This document shows, in pieces, positions 44,104 to 52,506 of a stretch of 64,000 nucleotides of DNA (positions are counted from its first letter, which is position 1; each line of letters opens with the position of its first letter). Source of the stretch: Luteitalea sp. TBR-22 (GTDB lineage Bacteria > Acidobacteriota > Vicinamibacteria > Vicinamibacterales > Vicinamibacteraceae); assembly GCF_016865485.1 (NCBI RefSeq), contig NZ_AP024452.1, forward strand, positions 4,734,501-4,798,500, in the 5' to 3' direction. Under the pieces are notes generated by a model. That model had not been told where the DNA came from. It was given only the letters and a program-made list of their open reading frames with translations, and searched no databases. The translations under genes and the position numbers were made by a program.

Positions 44104-44395
44104 CGCGCGAACCGGAGGCGGCGACCACCGCCGCGGCGCGGGCGCGCGTCAGGCCGTCGATCCGCACCCGCTTCTGCCTCGCCCGGTCACCCGCCACCAG
44201 GCTGACCTGCCGGCGCGGCACGCCGAACGCGTCGGCCAGGACCTCGATCAACTCGGCGTTGGCGGCCCCGTCCACCGGTGCCGCCGCCAGGCGGACGAGC
44301 ACGGCGTCCTCGCGTGTGCCCGCGAGGCCGGATCGCCCGGCGCGGGGCACCACGCGCACCGCGATCACGACGCCGCCGGGAACGTCGGTGATCAT
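44099..44395 (-). CDS. DUF167 (YggU-like) family protein
   Basis: The 98-residue cytoplasmic protein reads GVVIAVRVVPRAGRSGLAG, VLVRLAAAPVDGAANAELIEVLADAF and VSLVAGDRARQKRVRIDGL, the full DUF167 pattern including the conserved PVDGAAN and KRVRI segments. The function of the family is unknown. Its ATG overlaps the TGA of the GH42-like gene by four bases, so it is translationally coupled to a secreted glycosidase, although family members are normally found elsewhere. Confidence 0.93.
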   Translation of the reverse strand: MITDVPGGVVIAVRVVPRAGRSGLAGTREDAVLVRLAAAPVDGAANAELIEVLADAFGVPRRQVSLVAGDRARQKRVRIDGLTRARAAAVVAASGSRG

Positions 44396-46680
44396 CGGAT
44401 GCGCAGCACGCGCGCGTCCTCGGCAGGCACCTCGAGCTCGACGCTCACGCGCGCCCGGTCGATGCGCGCCTCGAGGGCTGTCCCCGTGGCCAGGTCGCTC
44501 ACCTGCGTGGCCCTGCCCTGGACGCCGACGACGACCGTGCCGCGGGCCGGCGCGCGGCCGTGATTGAGCACGAAGGCCAGGGTCTCGCTGCCGCGCGTGA
44601 GCAGGCGCACCTCGAAGGGGCCGCCGGTGACCTCCACGGGCGGCGTCACGCCGGCCCACGCCAGCAGGCCCGCATGGAAGCGCTCGGCCGCAGCCGTGGG
44701 CGTGCTCTGGTACGCGGCGCTCACGTACGAACCGAGGAGCAATGTCTTGCCTCGGCCGTGGGTCGACAACACCGCGCCGGCGGCGCCACCGGGCAAGGTC
44801 GCGACGACGCGGGCGCGACCGAAGAGCGGCTCCAGCGTCTCCTCGTACCAGCGCCCGGGCAGCACGTCGCCCGCCTGCAGGCCGGGCAGGTCGGAGGCCA
44901 GGCCCGACCAGGTGAGCTGCGTCTTGCCTCCCGTGGCGGTCTGCACCGCGACTTCGCGCGCGCCCATCACCTCCCACAGGCCCAGGCCCGGGATGCGGTC
45001 CGAGGCCACGCCCTTCTCGTTGCTCCACGCCAGGCGCGCCTCCGCGACGAGCGCCCCGCCCTGCTCCACGTACGCGCGCAGCGGCGCCGCCACCGAGTCG
45101 GGCGCCATCACGGGGTACGGGAAGATCACGAGCTTGTACGCCGAGAGCGACTCGGCGGTCACATGGTTCGCGTGCACGTAGTCGATGGGCACGTTCCGGC
45201 CGAAGAGCGCCCGGTAGGCGCCGAGCAGCGAGTCACGCTCGATGCCGACGACCTCGCCCTGTGGCCCGCCGTATGCCGCGGCACGCTGTCGCCCGCCGAC
45301 GAAGTGGGCCAGCGGGTTGTAGACGATCGCCACCTCCGCGCGCACGGGCCGCGCCTCGAGCAACAGGTCGGCATTGGCGGCCACGACCTTCGCGATGGCA
45401 CCAGCCGCCCTGGCGCGGTCGGTGATCGTGCCATCGAGCTGGTTCAGCCCGAACCCGCCGGCCTCGTAGCCCGTGCTCATCGGGTACCACGCGTAGTAGC
45501 TGATGCCCCTGGCGCCGCGCGCCAGCGCCGACCACGTCCAGATTCGCAGGTCGCCGGCGGTCACCGTGGGGCTGACGTTGACGCCGATCGTCCCGAAGCC
45601 GCCCTGCAGCTCGCCGATCCAGAAGCCCTGCCGGCCCTGGTCGTAGCCGAACGATCGGGTGAAGTCGAGCAATGCGCCCCGCCACTGGACATCCCGATCG
45701 ACCAGGGCCGAATGCTTCGGATAGAACGAGGTGCCGTAGTAGTCCACCTGCCGCGCCATCGTCCAGTCGTCGGCCTGTCCTTCCCAGTGGTGCGGCGAGG
45801 CGAACAGCCCGACGCCCGCCGCATGGCTCGTGATGACGACGCCAGGTGCAGCCTTGCGGACGGCGTCGGCGCGATCCTTCAGATCCTCGCCGAGCTTGTC
45901 GACGATGAAGGCCTTCCAGTCGAGATAGTCGGTGAACGAGAGAATCGTGCTGAGGCGACTCGGTTCGACCTCGTCGAAGCTCGTGAAGTGCCGATACCAG
46001 GCGCGATTGAGGGCCTCGACGCTGCCGTACTTGCGCTGCAGCCACGCCCGGAAGCGCGCCTTCGTGTGCACGCAGAAGCAGAACTCCGGATTGGCAATCC
46101 ACGTCGGCGTCGCCCAGTTGACGACGTGAGGCTCGCTCCAGAGGTCGAACCCGAGGAATGCCTTGCTGCGCGCGGCGCGACTGGCCAGCGCGGCGTAGAA
46201 GGCGACGTCGGCGTCGCGCACGCCATCATGGTCGCGACAGTAGCCGGGCGACGACTCCGGCGTGATCGCCTGGCCGTTGCTCGACACGAAGAGGCTGTCG
46301 GGGTGGCGCCTGCCGATCCAGCCCGGCGCCGAGTCCATGTAGACCTGCAGGACGAGCGTCAGCCCCTCCTCCTCGGCGAGTTCGAGCAGCACGTCGAGCG
46401 TCTCGAACTGGTACTGCCGCTCGACGGGCTCGCCGCTCGCCCAGTCGATCCAGGCGCGGATCGTGGTGAACCCCAGGGCCTTGATCTGCTGCACGTCGGC
46501 GCGCCACGCCTCCTTCTTCTGGCGGGCGTCGCGTTCGAGCATCGGCGCGCGGGCCTTGCCGCCGCCGTACCACACCGCCATGGGCAGCACTCGGGCGGGC
46601 GGCGCCGGCGTCCGGGCCGACGGCCGGAGGGTGAGCGTCATCACGCCCAGGGCCAGGCACAGGAGCAACACGCGGCGCAT
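44392..46680 (-). CDS. Secreted GH42-like beta-galactosidase
   Basis: The protein has 762 residues and a signal peptide (MRRVLLLCLALGVMTLTLRP). The TIM barrel has FTTIRAWIDWASGEP and the acid/base Glu in FLGFDLWSEPHVVNW, with the nucleophile Glu in GFWIGELQGGFG. This is followed by a trimerisation-like alpha/beta domain (YKLVIFPYPVMAPDSV) and a C-terminal beta domain. GH42 enzymes remove beta-galactosyl (or arabinosyl) units from oligosaccharides; here it acts outside the cytoplasm. It is divergent from the GH127-like gene with only 84 bases between. ATG 46680 is set by the signal peptide and by a TATCAT box six bases upstream. Confidence 0.9.
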   Translation of the reverse strand: MRRVLLLCLALGVMTLTLRPSARTPAPPARVLPMAVWYGGGKARAPMLERDARQKKEAWRADVQQIKALGFTTIRAWIDWASGEPVERQYQFETLDVLLELAEEEGLTLVLQVYMDSAPGWIGRRHPDSLFVSSNGQAITPESSPGYCRDHDGVRDADVAFYAALASRAARSKAFLGFDLWSEPHVVNWATPTWIANPEFCFCVHTKARFRAWLQRKYGSVEALNRAWYRHFTSFDEVEPSRLSTILSFTDYLDWKAFIVDKLGEDLKDRADAVRKAAPGVVITSHAAGVGLFASPHHWEGQADDWTMARQVDYYGTSFYPKHSALVDRDVQWRGALLDFTRSFGYDQGRQGFWIGELQGGFGTIGVNVSPTVTAGDLRIWTWSALARGARGISYYAWYPMSTGYEAGGFGLNQLDGTITDRARAAGAIAKVVAANADLLLEARPVRAEVAIVYNPLAHFVGGRQRAAAYGGPQGEVVGIERDSLLGAYRALFGRNVPIDYVHANHVTAESLSAYKLVIFPYPVMAPDSVAAPLRAYVEQGGALVAEARLAWSNEKGVASDRIPGLGLWEVMGAREVAVQTATGGKTQLTWSGLASDLPGLQAGDVLPGRWYEETLEPLFGRARVVATLPGGAAGAVLSTHGRGKTLLLGSYVSAAYQSTPTAAAERFHAGLLAWAGVTPPVEVTGGPFEVRLLTRGSETLAFVLNHGRAPARGTVVVGVQGRATQVSDLATGTALEARIDRARVSVELEVPAEDARVLRIR

Positions 46681-46686
46681 GGGGGA

Positions 46687-46692
46687 ATGATA
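46687..46692 (-). promoter_or_regulatory. -10-like box TATCAT, leaderless layout, GH42-like gene
   Basis: TATCAT, then six bases and ATG 46680. The upstream neighbour is the CGGGCAC array, which would occupy the -35 region. Confidence 0.5.
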
Positions 46693-46698
46693 CGGTTC

Positions 46699-46744
46699 CG
46701 GGCACCGGGCACACGCCGGGCACCGGGCACCGGGCACCGGACCC
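46699..46744. repeat. 7-base array CGGGCAC x5
   Basis: Units at 46699, 46706, 46717, 46724 and 46731, with one 4-base interruption after the second, then CGGACCC. It fills the short divergent promoter region between the GH42-like and GH127-like genes. Confidence 0.9.
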
Positions 46745-46764
46745 GGCCATCGAGGACGACACAC

Positions 46765-49221
46765 ATGTCACGCGCAACAGCAGTCATCGCCGGCATCGTG
46801 ACCTGCATCGCGGGCACCGTCGTCGCAAGCGGCGTGGTCGGAGTGGGCGCACAGGCGCCGCCGCCGCGCGACTACCCGGTGCAGCCGGTGCCCTTCACGG
46901 CGGTGACGCTCGACGACGAGTTCTGGGCGCCGCGGATCGAGCGCAACCGGACGGCGTCGATCCCGACGGCCTTGCAGCAGTGCGAGATCACCGGGCGGGT
47001 CGAGAACTTCCGCCGGGCGGCGCGCGTCCTGCGCGGCGAGCCGCTCGAGAACACGAAGCCGCCGGGCTACCCGTTCGACGACAGCGACCTCTACAAGGTC
47101 ATCGAGGGCGCCTCCTACGCCTTGAGCGTGACGCCCGACCCGAAGCTCGACGCCTACGTCGACGAGTTGATCGCGACCATCGCGGCAGCGCAGGAACGCG
47201 ACGGCTACCTGTACACGACGCGGACCATCAATCCTGCCGCCCCGCATCCGTGGGCCGGCACCGCACGCTGGGAACTGGAGCGCGACGACAGCCACGAGTT
47301 GTACAACCTCGGGCACCTGTTCGAGGCCGCCGCGGCGCATCATCAGGCCACCGGCAAGCGCACGCTGCTCGACGTCGCGGTGCGCGCCGCCGATCTCCTC
47401 GACCGCACGTTCGGCCCGGGCAAGGCGTCGATCTGGCCCGGACACCAGGTCACCGAGATGGGGCTCGTGCGCCTGTACCGCGTGACCGGAGAGGCACGCT
47501 ACCTCGCGCTGGCGAAGTTCCTGCTCGACGCGCGCGGCCCCAACGCCGGCGAGAAGACCAACCCTCGCGGACTCGAGTACAACCAGGCGCACCTGCGCGC
47601 CGTCGAGCAGACCGAGCCGGTCGGGCACGCCGTCCGCGCCATGTACATGTACGCGGGCATGGCCGATGTCGCCGCGATCACCGGCGACGTGGCTTACGCC
47701 AGGGCGCTGGATGCCATCTGGACGCACACGGTCGGCAGCAAGCTGTACGTCACCGGCGGCATCGGCGCGACCGGGGCGGGCGAGGCATTCGGCGCGCGGT
47801 ACGAGCTGCCGAACATGAGTGCGTACAACGAGACGTGCGCGTCGGTGGGCATGGATTTCTGGAACCACCGGCTCTTCCTGCTGCACGGCGACGGCAAGTA
47901 CGTCGACGTGCTCGAGCGCACGCTGTTCAACGCGCTGCTGTCGGGCGTTGCCCTCGACGGGCGCACGTACTTCTACCCGAACCCGCTCGAGTCCATCGGG
48001 CAGCACCAGCGCAGCCCCTGGTTCGGTGTCGCCTGCTGCCCGGGCAACATCACCCGGTTCCTGGCTTCGCTCCCCGGTTACCTGTACGCGCACCAGGGCG
48101 ACACGATCTTCGTCAACCTGTATGCGGCCGGCACGGCCCGCATCGACACCGATGGCGGCCACCGCGTCACCCTGCGCCAGCAGACCCGCTACCCGTGGGA
48201 CGGACGCGTCTCGGTGACCGTGACGCCGGAAGCCTCGCGCAGCTTCGCGCTCAAGCTGCGCATCCCGGGCTGGGCCCGCGAGCAACCCGTGCCGAGCGAC
48301 CTCTATCGCTTCGACGACGGGCCCGCGCCGGCGCCGACGCTGACGGTCAACGGCGCGGCCGTGCCGGTCGAGGTCGATCGCGGCTACGCGACGATCCGAC
48401 GCGCGTGGAACGCTGGCGACGTCGTGACGCTGGACCTGCCGATGCCGGCGCGCCGGGTGCGCGCCCATCCGTCGGTCGAAGCCGACCGCGACCGGGTCGC
48501 CGTGCAACGCGGCCCCATCGTCATGGCGGCCGAGTGGCCGGACAACGACGGCGACGTCCGCAACGTCGTCATCGCGGCGGACGCGCCGCTCGCGACGCGC
48601 TTCCGCGCCGACCTGCTCGGCGGCGTCCCGGTGGTCACGACGCGGGGCACGGCGCTGGCCCGCGCCCGCGACGGCAGCCTGACGCGACGCCCGCGCGAGG
48701 TCACGCTGATTCCGTATGCCACGTGGGCCAACAGGGGCGCCGGTCCGATGGCCGTGTGGCTCGCCACCAGCGACGCCGCCGCGAAGCCGCGCCCGTTCCC
48801 CACCGTATCGGTGCGCAGCACGGTGACGACGTCGCCGGCCCGGCGGAGCCCGCGCCCGATCAACGACGGCGAACTTCCCGCCTCGTCAGGGGACTCGACG
48901 GCGTACTTCGACTGGTGGCCCCGCAAGGGCGAGACGGCGTGGGTCGAGTACGCGCTGGCCGAGGCGGCCACCGTCGACCACGCGGCGGTGTACTGGTTCG
49001 ACGACACCGGCCGGGGCGAGGTGCGGGTCCCGGCGTCATGGCACATCGAGTACCGGCAGGGCGACAAGTGGATCCCCGTCCAGGCGACGGGCGCCTACGG
49101 CACGGCGAAGGACGCGATGAACCGCGTCGCCTTCGGCCCCGTTCGCACGACCGCGCTGCGCCTCGTCGTGGTGATGCAGCCCGGCTTCTCGGCGGGCCTC
49201 CAGGAGTGGAGCGTGGACTGA
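46765..49221 (+). CDS. Secreted GH127-like beta-L-arabinofuranosidase
   Basis: The protein has 818 residues and a signal peptide (cleavage near GVGAQA). The (alpha/alpha)6 barrel shows VTLDDEFWAPRIERNR, DDSHELYNLGHLFEAA and GHAVRAMYMYAGMADVA. The active-site set is ELPNMSAYNETCAS (Glu and Cys) and GVACCPGN, as in GH127, where a zinc-bound Cys is the nucleophile. Beta-sandwich domains follow (FALKLRIPGWA; DGELPASSGDSTAYFDWWP near 690). It should remove terminal beta-L-arabinofuranose from plant-wall glycans. GAGG lies about 12 bases before ATG 46765. The stop is followed by a GGCTCAG array. Confidence 0.92.
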   Translation: MSRATAVIAGIVTCIAGTVVASGVVGVGAQAPPPRDYPVQPVPFTAVTLDDEFWAPRIERNRTASIPTALQQCEITGRVENFRRAARVLRGEPLENTKPPGYPFDDSDLYKVIEGASYALSVTPDPKLDAYVDELIATIAAAQERDGYLYTTRTINPAAPHPWAGTARWELERDDSHELYNLGHLFEAAAAHHQATGKRTLLDVAVRAADLLDRTFGPGKASIWPGHQVTEMGLVRLYRVTGEARYLALAKFLLDARGPNAGEKTNPRGLEYNQAHLRAVEQTEPVGHAVRAMYMYAGMADVAAITGDVAYARALDAIWTHTVGSKLYVTGGIGATGAGEAFGARYELPNMSAYNETCASVGMDFWNHRLFLLHGDGKYVDVLERTLFNALLSGVALDGRTYFYPNPLESIGQHQRSPWFGVACCPGNITRFLASLPGYLYAHQGDTIFVNLYAAGTARIDTDGGHRVTLRQQTRYPWDGRVSVTVTPEASRSFALKLRIPGWAREQPVPSDLYRFDDGPAPAPTLTVNGAAVPVEVDRGYATIRRAWNAGDVVTLDLPMPARRVRAHPSVEADRDRVAVQRGPIVMAAEWPDNDGDVRNVVIAADAPLATRFRADLLGGVPVVTTRGTALARARDGSLTRRPREVTLIPYATWANRGAGPMAVWLATSDAAAKPRPFPTVSVRSTVTTSPARRSPRPINDGELPASSGDSTAYFDWWPRKGETAWVEYALAEAATVDHAAVYWFDDTGRGEVRVPASWHIEYRQGDKWIPVQATGAYGTAKDAMNRVAFGPVRTTALRLVVVMQPGFSAGLQEWSVD

Positions 49222-49229
49222 GCGCTGAC

Positions 49230-49388
49230 GGCTCTGGGCTCAGGGCTCAGGGCTCAGGGCTCAGACGGCATCTGACTGCGAGGGCTCTGACCCTCCGCCC
49301 TGCAGCAGCCAGCTCCGAATGCCCTCTGAGTCTTGAGCCTGAAGCCTTGAGCCATGGTGGTTCGGCGTTCGGCGTTCTGAACGTCAAA
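49230..49388. repeat. Paired inverted 7-base arrays GGCTCAG / CTGAGCC with a TTCGGCG-CGTCAAA tail
   Basis: GGCTCTG and four perfect GGCTCAG units (49230-49264) face CTGAGTC, TTGAGCC, TGAAGCC, TTGAGCC (49326-49353), the inverted array. Two TTCGGCG units (49361-49374) and CGTCAAA then run to the M28 gene. The TGA stop of that gene lies inside the final CGTCATG, exactly as the DUF4410 stop does at 25067. The array fills the gap between convergent genes. Confidence 0.9.
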
Positions 49389-49390
49389 CG

Positions 49391-50818
49391 TCATGGCTTC
49401 TTCCCCTCAATCCAGTCAGGTTTCTCGGTCGTGGTCGCCAGCCAGCGCACCGGTTCCACGAGGGACGCGACCGCGTCGCGCATGTGCGCCACGTTGACGT
49501 GCCGCAACTCGTCGGAGGGCTGGTGGTACTCCTTGTGCAGCCCGAAGCTCGACACGGTGTGGGCCACCACGCCGCGTCGCGCGAAGCGGATGTTGTCGGA
49601 CCGCTCGAAGAAGCGCTGGTCGGGATGCGGATCGGCGACCAGCCGGGCGCCGTGCTCGGCCAGCTTCGGTCCGAGCGTCGACCGCTCGTAGCCGGTGAGC
49701 CACAGCGTGCCGGCCGCCACCTTGTCGTCCGGCCTGCCGATCATCTCGATCTGCAGGTCGGCGACGATGTCCGAGAGCGGCACGACGGGCCGGTCCACGA
49801 AGTAGCCCGCGCCGTAGCCGCCGGCTTCCTCGCTGCCGAACAACGCGAACACGATGGGTCGGCGCGGGCGTGGCCCCGACGTCAACAGCCGCGCGAGTTC
49901 CAGCACCGCCGTCACGCCAGAGGCGTCGTCGTCGGCGCCGTTGTAGATGGCATCGGTGACCTCGCCGGCCCTCGCCTCGCGCGCGCCGATGTGATCGAGG
50001 TGCGCCGACAGGATGACCGCCTGCGAGGCGGCCGACGGATCGCTGCCCGCGAGGCGCCCCACGACGTTCCACGTGCGCGTGCGCTCCAGTGGCACCAGCT
50101 CGCTCTCGAGCCGCACCGGCGTGCCATCGGCCATTGCGGTGATGGCCTCGTGCGTGGCCGCGTCGAGCGTCAGCACCGTCGGGTTGGCCGGCGGCCCCGG
50201 CGGCACGCCCACCAGTTGCGAGGCGATGCGATCGGATGGCCCGCGGGCACGAGCCCCGGTCGGCGTCGCCGCCGCCTTGCGGAGGACCAGCACCGCCCCG
50301 CCGAGGGCGCCGAACGCAGAGGTCGGCGCGTCGGCCGGCAGGATGACCACCGCCCCTGGCGGCACCGGCGCGCCGGCCACGAAGTGACGCAGCGGCCCGG
50401 CCAGCCGCGGCCCCGACACCGAGTTCACGGTGAACGCCTCACCGCGCGTGAACGTGCGGTCGCCGGCCGTGAGCACCGGTGGCGCGGCGGCCTTGTAGTG
50501 CTGCACCTCCACCTGCTGCACGAACCAGCCGTCGTCGCCCATCGGCTCGAGGCCGAGTGCGGCGAGCTGCGCGCCGATGTAGGTGGCGGCAATCCACTCG
50601 TCGCGCGTGCCGCTGCCACGGCCGTTCAGCGCGTCGCTGGCAAGGAACCGCATGTGCGCGGCGATGCGCCGCTCGAGCAGCGCCGCGTCGACGGCCGGGG
50701 CGGCCGCGACGGCCCCCTTGTCCGGGGTGACCTCCGGCGCGGGCGTGCCGTTGCAGGCCACGGCAGCGGCCAGCAGGCTGGCGAGGGCAATCGGGCGGGA
50801 TGTGTGGGTGCGAAACAT
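49391..50818 (-). CDS. M28-family peptidase lipoprotein
   Basis: This 475-residue protein has the lipobox LAAAVAC (Cys22). A PA-type insert lies at about 125-235. The di-zinc peptidase motifs are LSAHLDHIG, NGADDDASGV, FGSEEAGGYG, IEMIGRP and GLHKEYHQPSDE. It would be a lipid-anchored aminopeptidase in the periplasm or outer membrane. It is separate from the M28 domain of the fusion at 30004 and diverged from it. ATG 50818 has a TACTTT box seven bases upstream. The stop codon merges into the repeat array. Confidence 0.93.
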   Translation of the reverse strand: MFRTHTSRPIALASLLAAAVACNGTPAPEVTPDKGAVAAAPAVDAALLERRIAAHMRFLASDALNGRGSGTRDEWIAATYIGAQLAALGLEPMGDDGWFVQQVEVQHYKAAAPPVLTAGDRTFTRGEAFTVNSVSGPRLAGPLRHFVAGAPVPPGAVVILPADAPTSAFGALGGAVLVLRKAAATPTGARARGPSDRIASQLVGVPPGPPANPTVLTLDAATHEAITAMADGTPVRLESELVPLERTRTWNVVGRLAGSDPSAASQAVILSAHLDHIGAREARAGEVTDAIYNGADDDASGVTAVLELARLLTSGPRPRRPIVFALFGSEEAGGYGAGYFVDRPVVPLSDIVADLQIEMIGRPDDKVAAGTLWLTGYERSTLGPKLAEHGARLVADPHPDQRFFERSDNIRFARRGVVAHTVSSFGLHKEYHQPSDELRHVNVAHMRDAVASLVEPVRWLATTTEKPDWIEGKKP

Positions 50819-50825
50819 CCCGCCG

Positions 50826-50831
50826 AAAGTA
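50826..50831 (-). promoter_or_regulatory. -10-like box TACTTT, leaderless layout, M28 lipoprotein
   Basis: TACTTT, seven bases, then ATG 50818. It lies within the 27-base gap after the serine hydrolase gene, so the M28 gene can be transcribed on its own. Confidence 0.45.
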
Positions 50832-50845
50832 GCATGACCAACGCG

Positions 50846-52291
50846 TCAGTACCGGTCGACGCGCTCCGACCACGTGTCGCCCAGGATCATCCGGGTCGGC
50901 CGGCCCGCCACTTCCTCGAACCGCACGATCTCGCCGACCGACTGGCCACCCCCGGGCGCCATGAGCCTGAAACGGCCGTCGCCGAGCGGCTCGAGCCTCA
51001 CACGGGACTCGGCCGCAGGCGCCTGGGCCTGCAAGAGCACCAGCTGCTTGTTCAGGAGCACCACCTGGATGATGTCGTCGGAAAGGGGACTGCGATAGAG
51101 ACCAGCAAAGCGGGCATAGGCGTCGTCCCACTGCGCGGTCGCCTTCGGCTGGGCCGCCTTCACCACGGCGGCCCCGACGGTGGCGAGCAGCTGGTCGGCG
51201 ATGGCGCCAGGATTCGAGTCGTTGGTGTTGGTGAGCACCACCACGCCGATCTTGTCGTCGATTTGCGCGCGGGTCATCGTCGTGTTGCCGGGATATCCAC
51301 CGCCGTGCCCCACGTAGGTGCGGCCCTTGACGCGCACGTGGTCGAAGCCCAGACCCGATCCGCTCTCCCAGTCCTCCTCCACCGACCGCACCCGCAGCGC
51401 CTCCCGCCAGGACCCGGCCGAAAGGACGTTGGCGCCGCCGGCCGGACCGCGCCTGAACTGGGCGGAGATGAACCTCGAGAGATCCGAGACGGTCGACGTC
51501 ATGCCGGCGGCCGCGGCCATCGCGTGTGCGTCGACGAACGGCAGGATGCGCCGTGTGCCGGAGGCCGTGCGGCTGGCGTAGGGCGTCGCCAGGCCGGGGT
51601 CCGGCGTGTCGATGCTCGAGGAGGTCATGCCGAGCGGCGCGAGAATCCTGGCCTGCACGTAGTCGGCCCACCGCTGGCCGGTGATCTGCTCGACGACCAT
51701 GCCGGCGATCGCGAACGCGAGATTGGAATACTTCCACCGCGTCTGCGGCGGGAACGTGGCCTTGCGGCCGGACATGAGCGCCCGCAACTCGGACTCGGTG
51801 GGAAAGCTGAGACTGGACCAGTGATCGCGGGCCTCACGCTGCAGGCCGCTGCTGTGCGACAGCAGCTGCTCGATGGTGATCGGGCCGTCGTCTGGCCCGG
51901 CCGGCGCCACGGCGAACCACGGCAGGTGCTTCACGACCGGGTCGTCGAGCCGCAGCTTGCCGGCCTCGCGCAGTTGCAGGATGGCGATGGCGGCAAAGAG
52001 CTTGGAGTTCGAGGCGATGCGGAAGCGCGTGTCGATGGTCATCGGCACCTGCTTCTCGACGTTCGCGAAGCCGTAGCCCTTCGACCACACGAGTTGCTGG
52101 TCGTGCACGACGCCCACCGCGACGCCCGGGAGTCCCCGATAAGCCATCTGGCCTTCCAGCCAGGCACTGAACAGGCGCACCGAGGCCTGCACGTCGGGGT
52201 TGTCGGCCAGGGACGTGGCTGGTGTGGCAGCCGGCTGGCCGAGTGCTGGTGCGGCCAGCAGCAGAATCAACGCGAAGGCGCGGTAAAGCAT
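50846..52291 (-). CDS. Secreted serine hydrolase (class C beta-lactamase fold)
   Basis: The protein has 481 residues and a signal peptide (MLYRAFALILLLAAPALG). The catalytic set is S94-N-S-K97 in RIASNSKLFAA, Tyr in KYSNLAF (Y-x-N) and HGG in GHGGGYPGNT. A C-terminal beta-barrel domain at about 370-475 is typical of D-aminopeptidase and esterase relatives. It may act on D-amino-acid peptides or esters; beta-lactamase activity cannot be assumed. GGGAG lies about six bases before ATG 52291. It precedes the M28 lipoprotein gene on the same strand. Confidence 0.9.
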   Translation of the reverse strand: MLYRAFALILLLAAPALGQPAATPATSLADNPDVQASVRLFSAWLEGQMAYRGLPGVAVGVVHDQQLVWSKGYGFANVEKQVPMTIDTRFRIASNSKLFAAIAILQLREAGKLRLDDPVVKHLPWFAVAPAGPDDGPITIEQLLSHSSGLQREARDHWSSLSFPTESELRALMSGRKATFPPQTRWKYSNLAFAIAGMVVEQITGQRWADYVQARILAPLGMTSSSIDTPDPGLATPYASRTASGTRRILPFVDAHAMAAAAGMTSTVSDLSRFISAQFRRGPAGGANVLSAGSWREALRVRSVEEDWESGSGLGFDHVRVKGRTYVGHGGGYPGNTTMTRAQIDDKIGVVVLTNTNDSNPGAIADQLLATVGAAVVKAAQPKATAQWDDAYARFAGLYRSPLSDDIIQVVLLNKQLVLLQAQAPAAESRVRLEPLGDGRFRLMAPGGGQSVGEIVRFEEVAGRPTRMILGDTWSERVDRY

Positions 52292-52343
52292 GTGGGTCTC
52301 CCTTGAATGGCTGAGCTTATCAGGAGACGCGTCTGCGGCCTGA

Positions 52344-52363
52344 CCGTCGCGCAAGCGCGACGG
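52344..52363. repeat. 9-bp perfect palindrome CCGTCGCGC-AA-GCGCGACGG
   Basis: The arms are 52344-52352 and 52355-52363. It lies in the divergent region between the serine hydrolase and the OmpR-type regulator, next to the 7-base array, and could be a REP-like element or operator. Confidence 0.55.
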
Positions 52364-52373
52364 CTACGTCCTT

Positions 52374-52489
52374 GGGCCGTGGGCCTTGGTCCTTGGGCCG
52401 TGGGCCGTGGGCCGTGGGCCGTGAGCCGTGAGCCGTAGGCGTCGGCCTTGGCCGACGCGCCGTAGGCCCTACCCCTCGAGCCCTGAGCC
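52374..52489. repeat. 7-base array GGGCCGT with central palindrome and inverted partner
   Basis: Ten 7-base units run from 52374 to 52443 (GGGCCGT, with GGGCCTT, GGTCCTT and GAGCCGT variants). A 9-bp palindrome GCGTCGGCC/GGCCGACGC follows (52439-52458). Then inverted units GTAGGCC, CTACCCC, TCGAGCC, CTGAGCC run from 52462 to 52489. The array ends 5 bases before the -10 box of the response regulator. Confidence 0.9.
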
Positions 52490-52494
52490 TGCAG

Positions 52495-52500
52495 TAGATT
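52495..52500 (+). promoter_or_regulatory. -10-like box TAGATT, leaderless layout, response regulator
   Basis: TAGATT, six bases, then ATG 52507. The 7-base array lies directly upstream, where a -35 element would be. Confidence 0.5.
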
Positions 52501-52506
52501 GATCCC

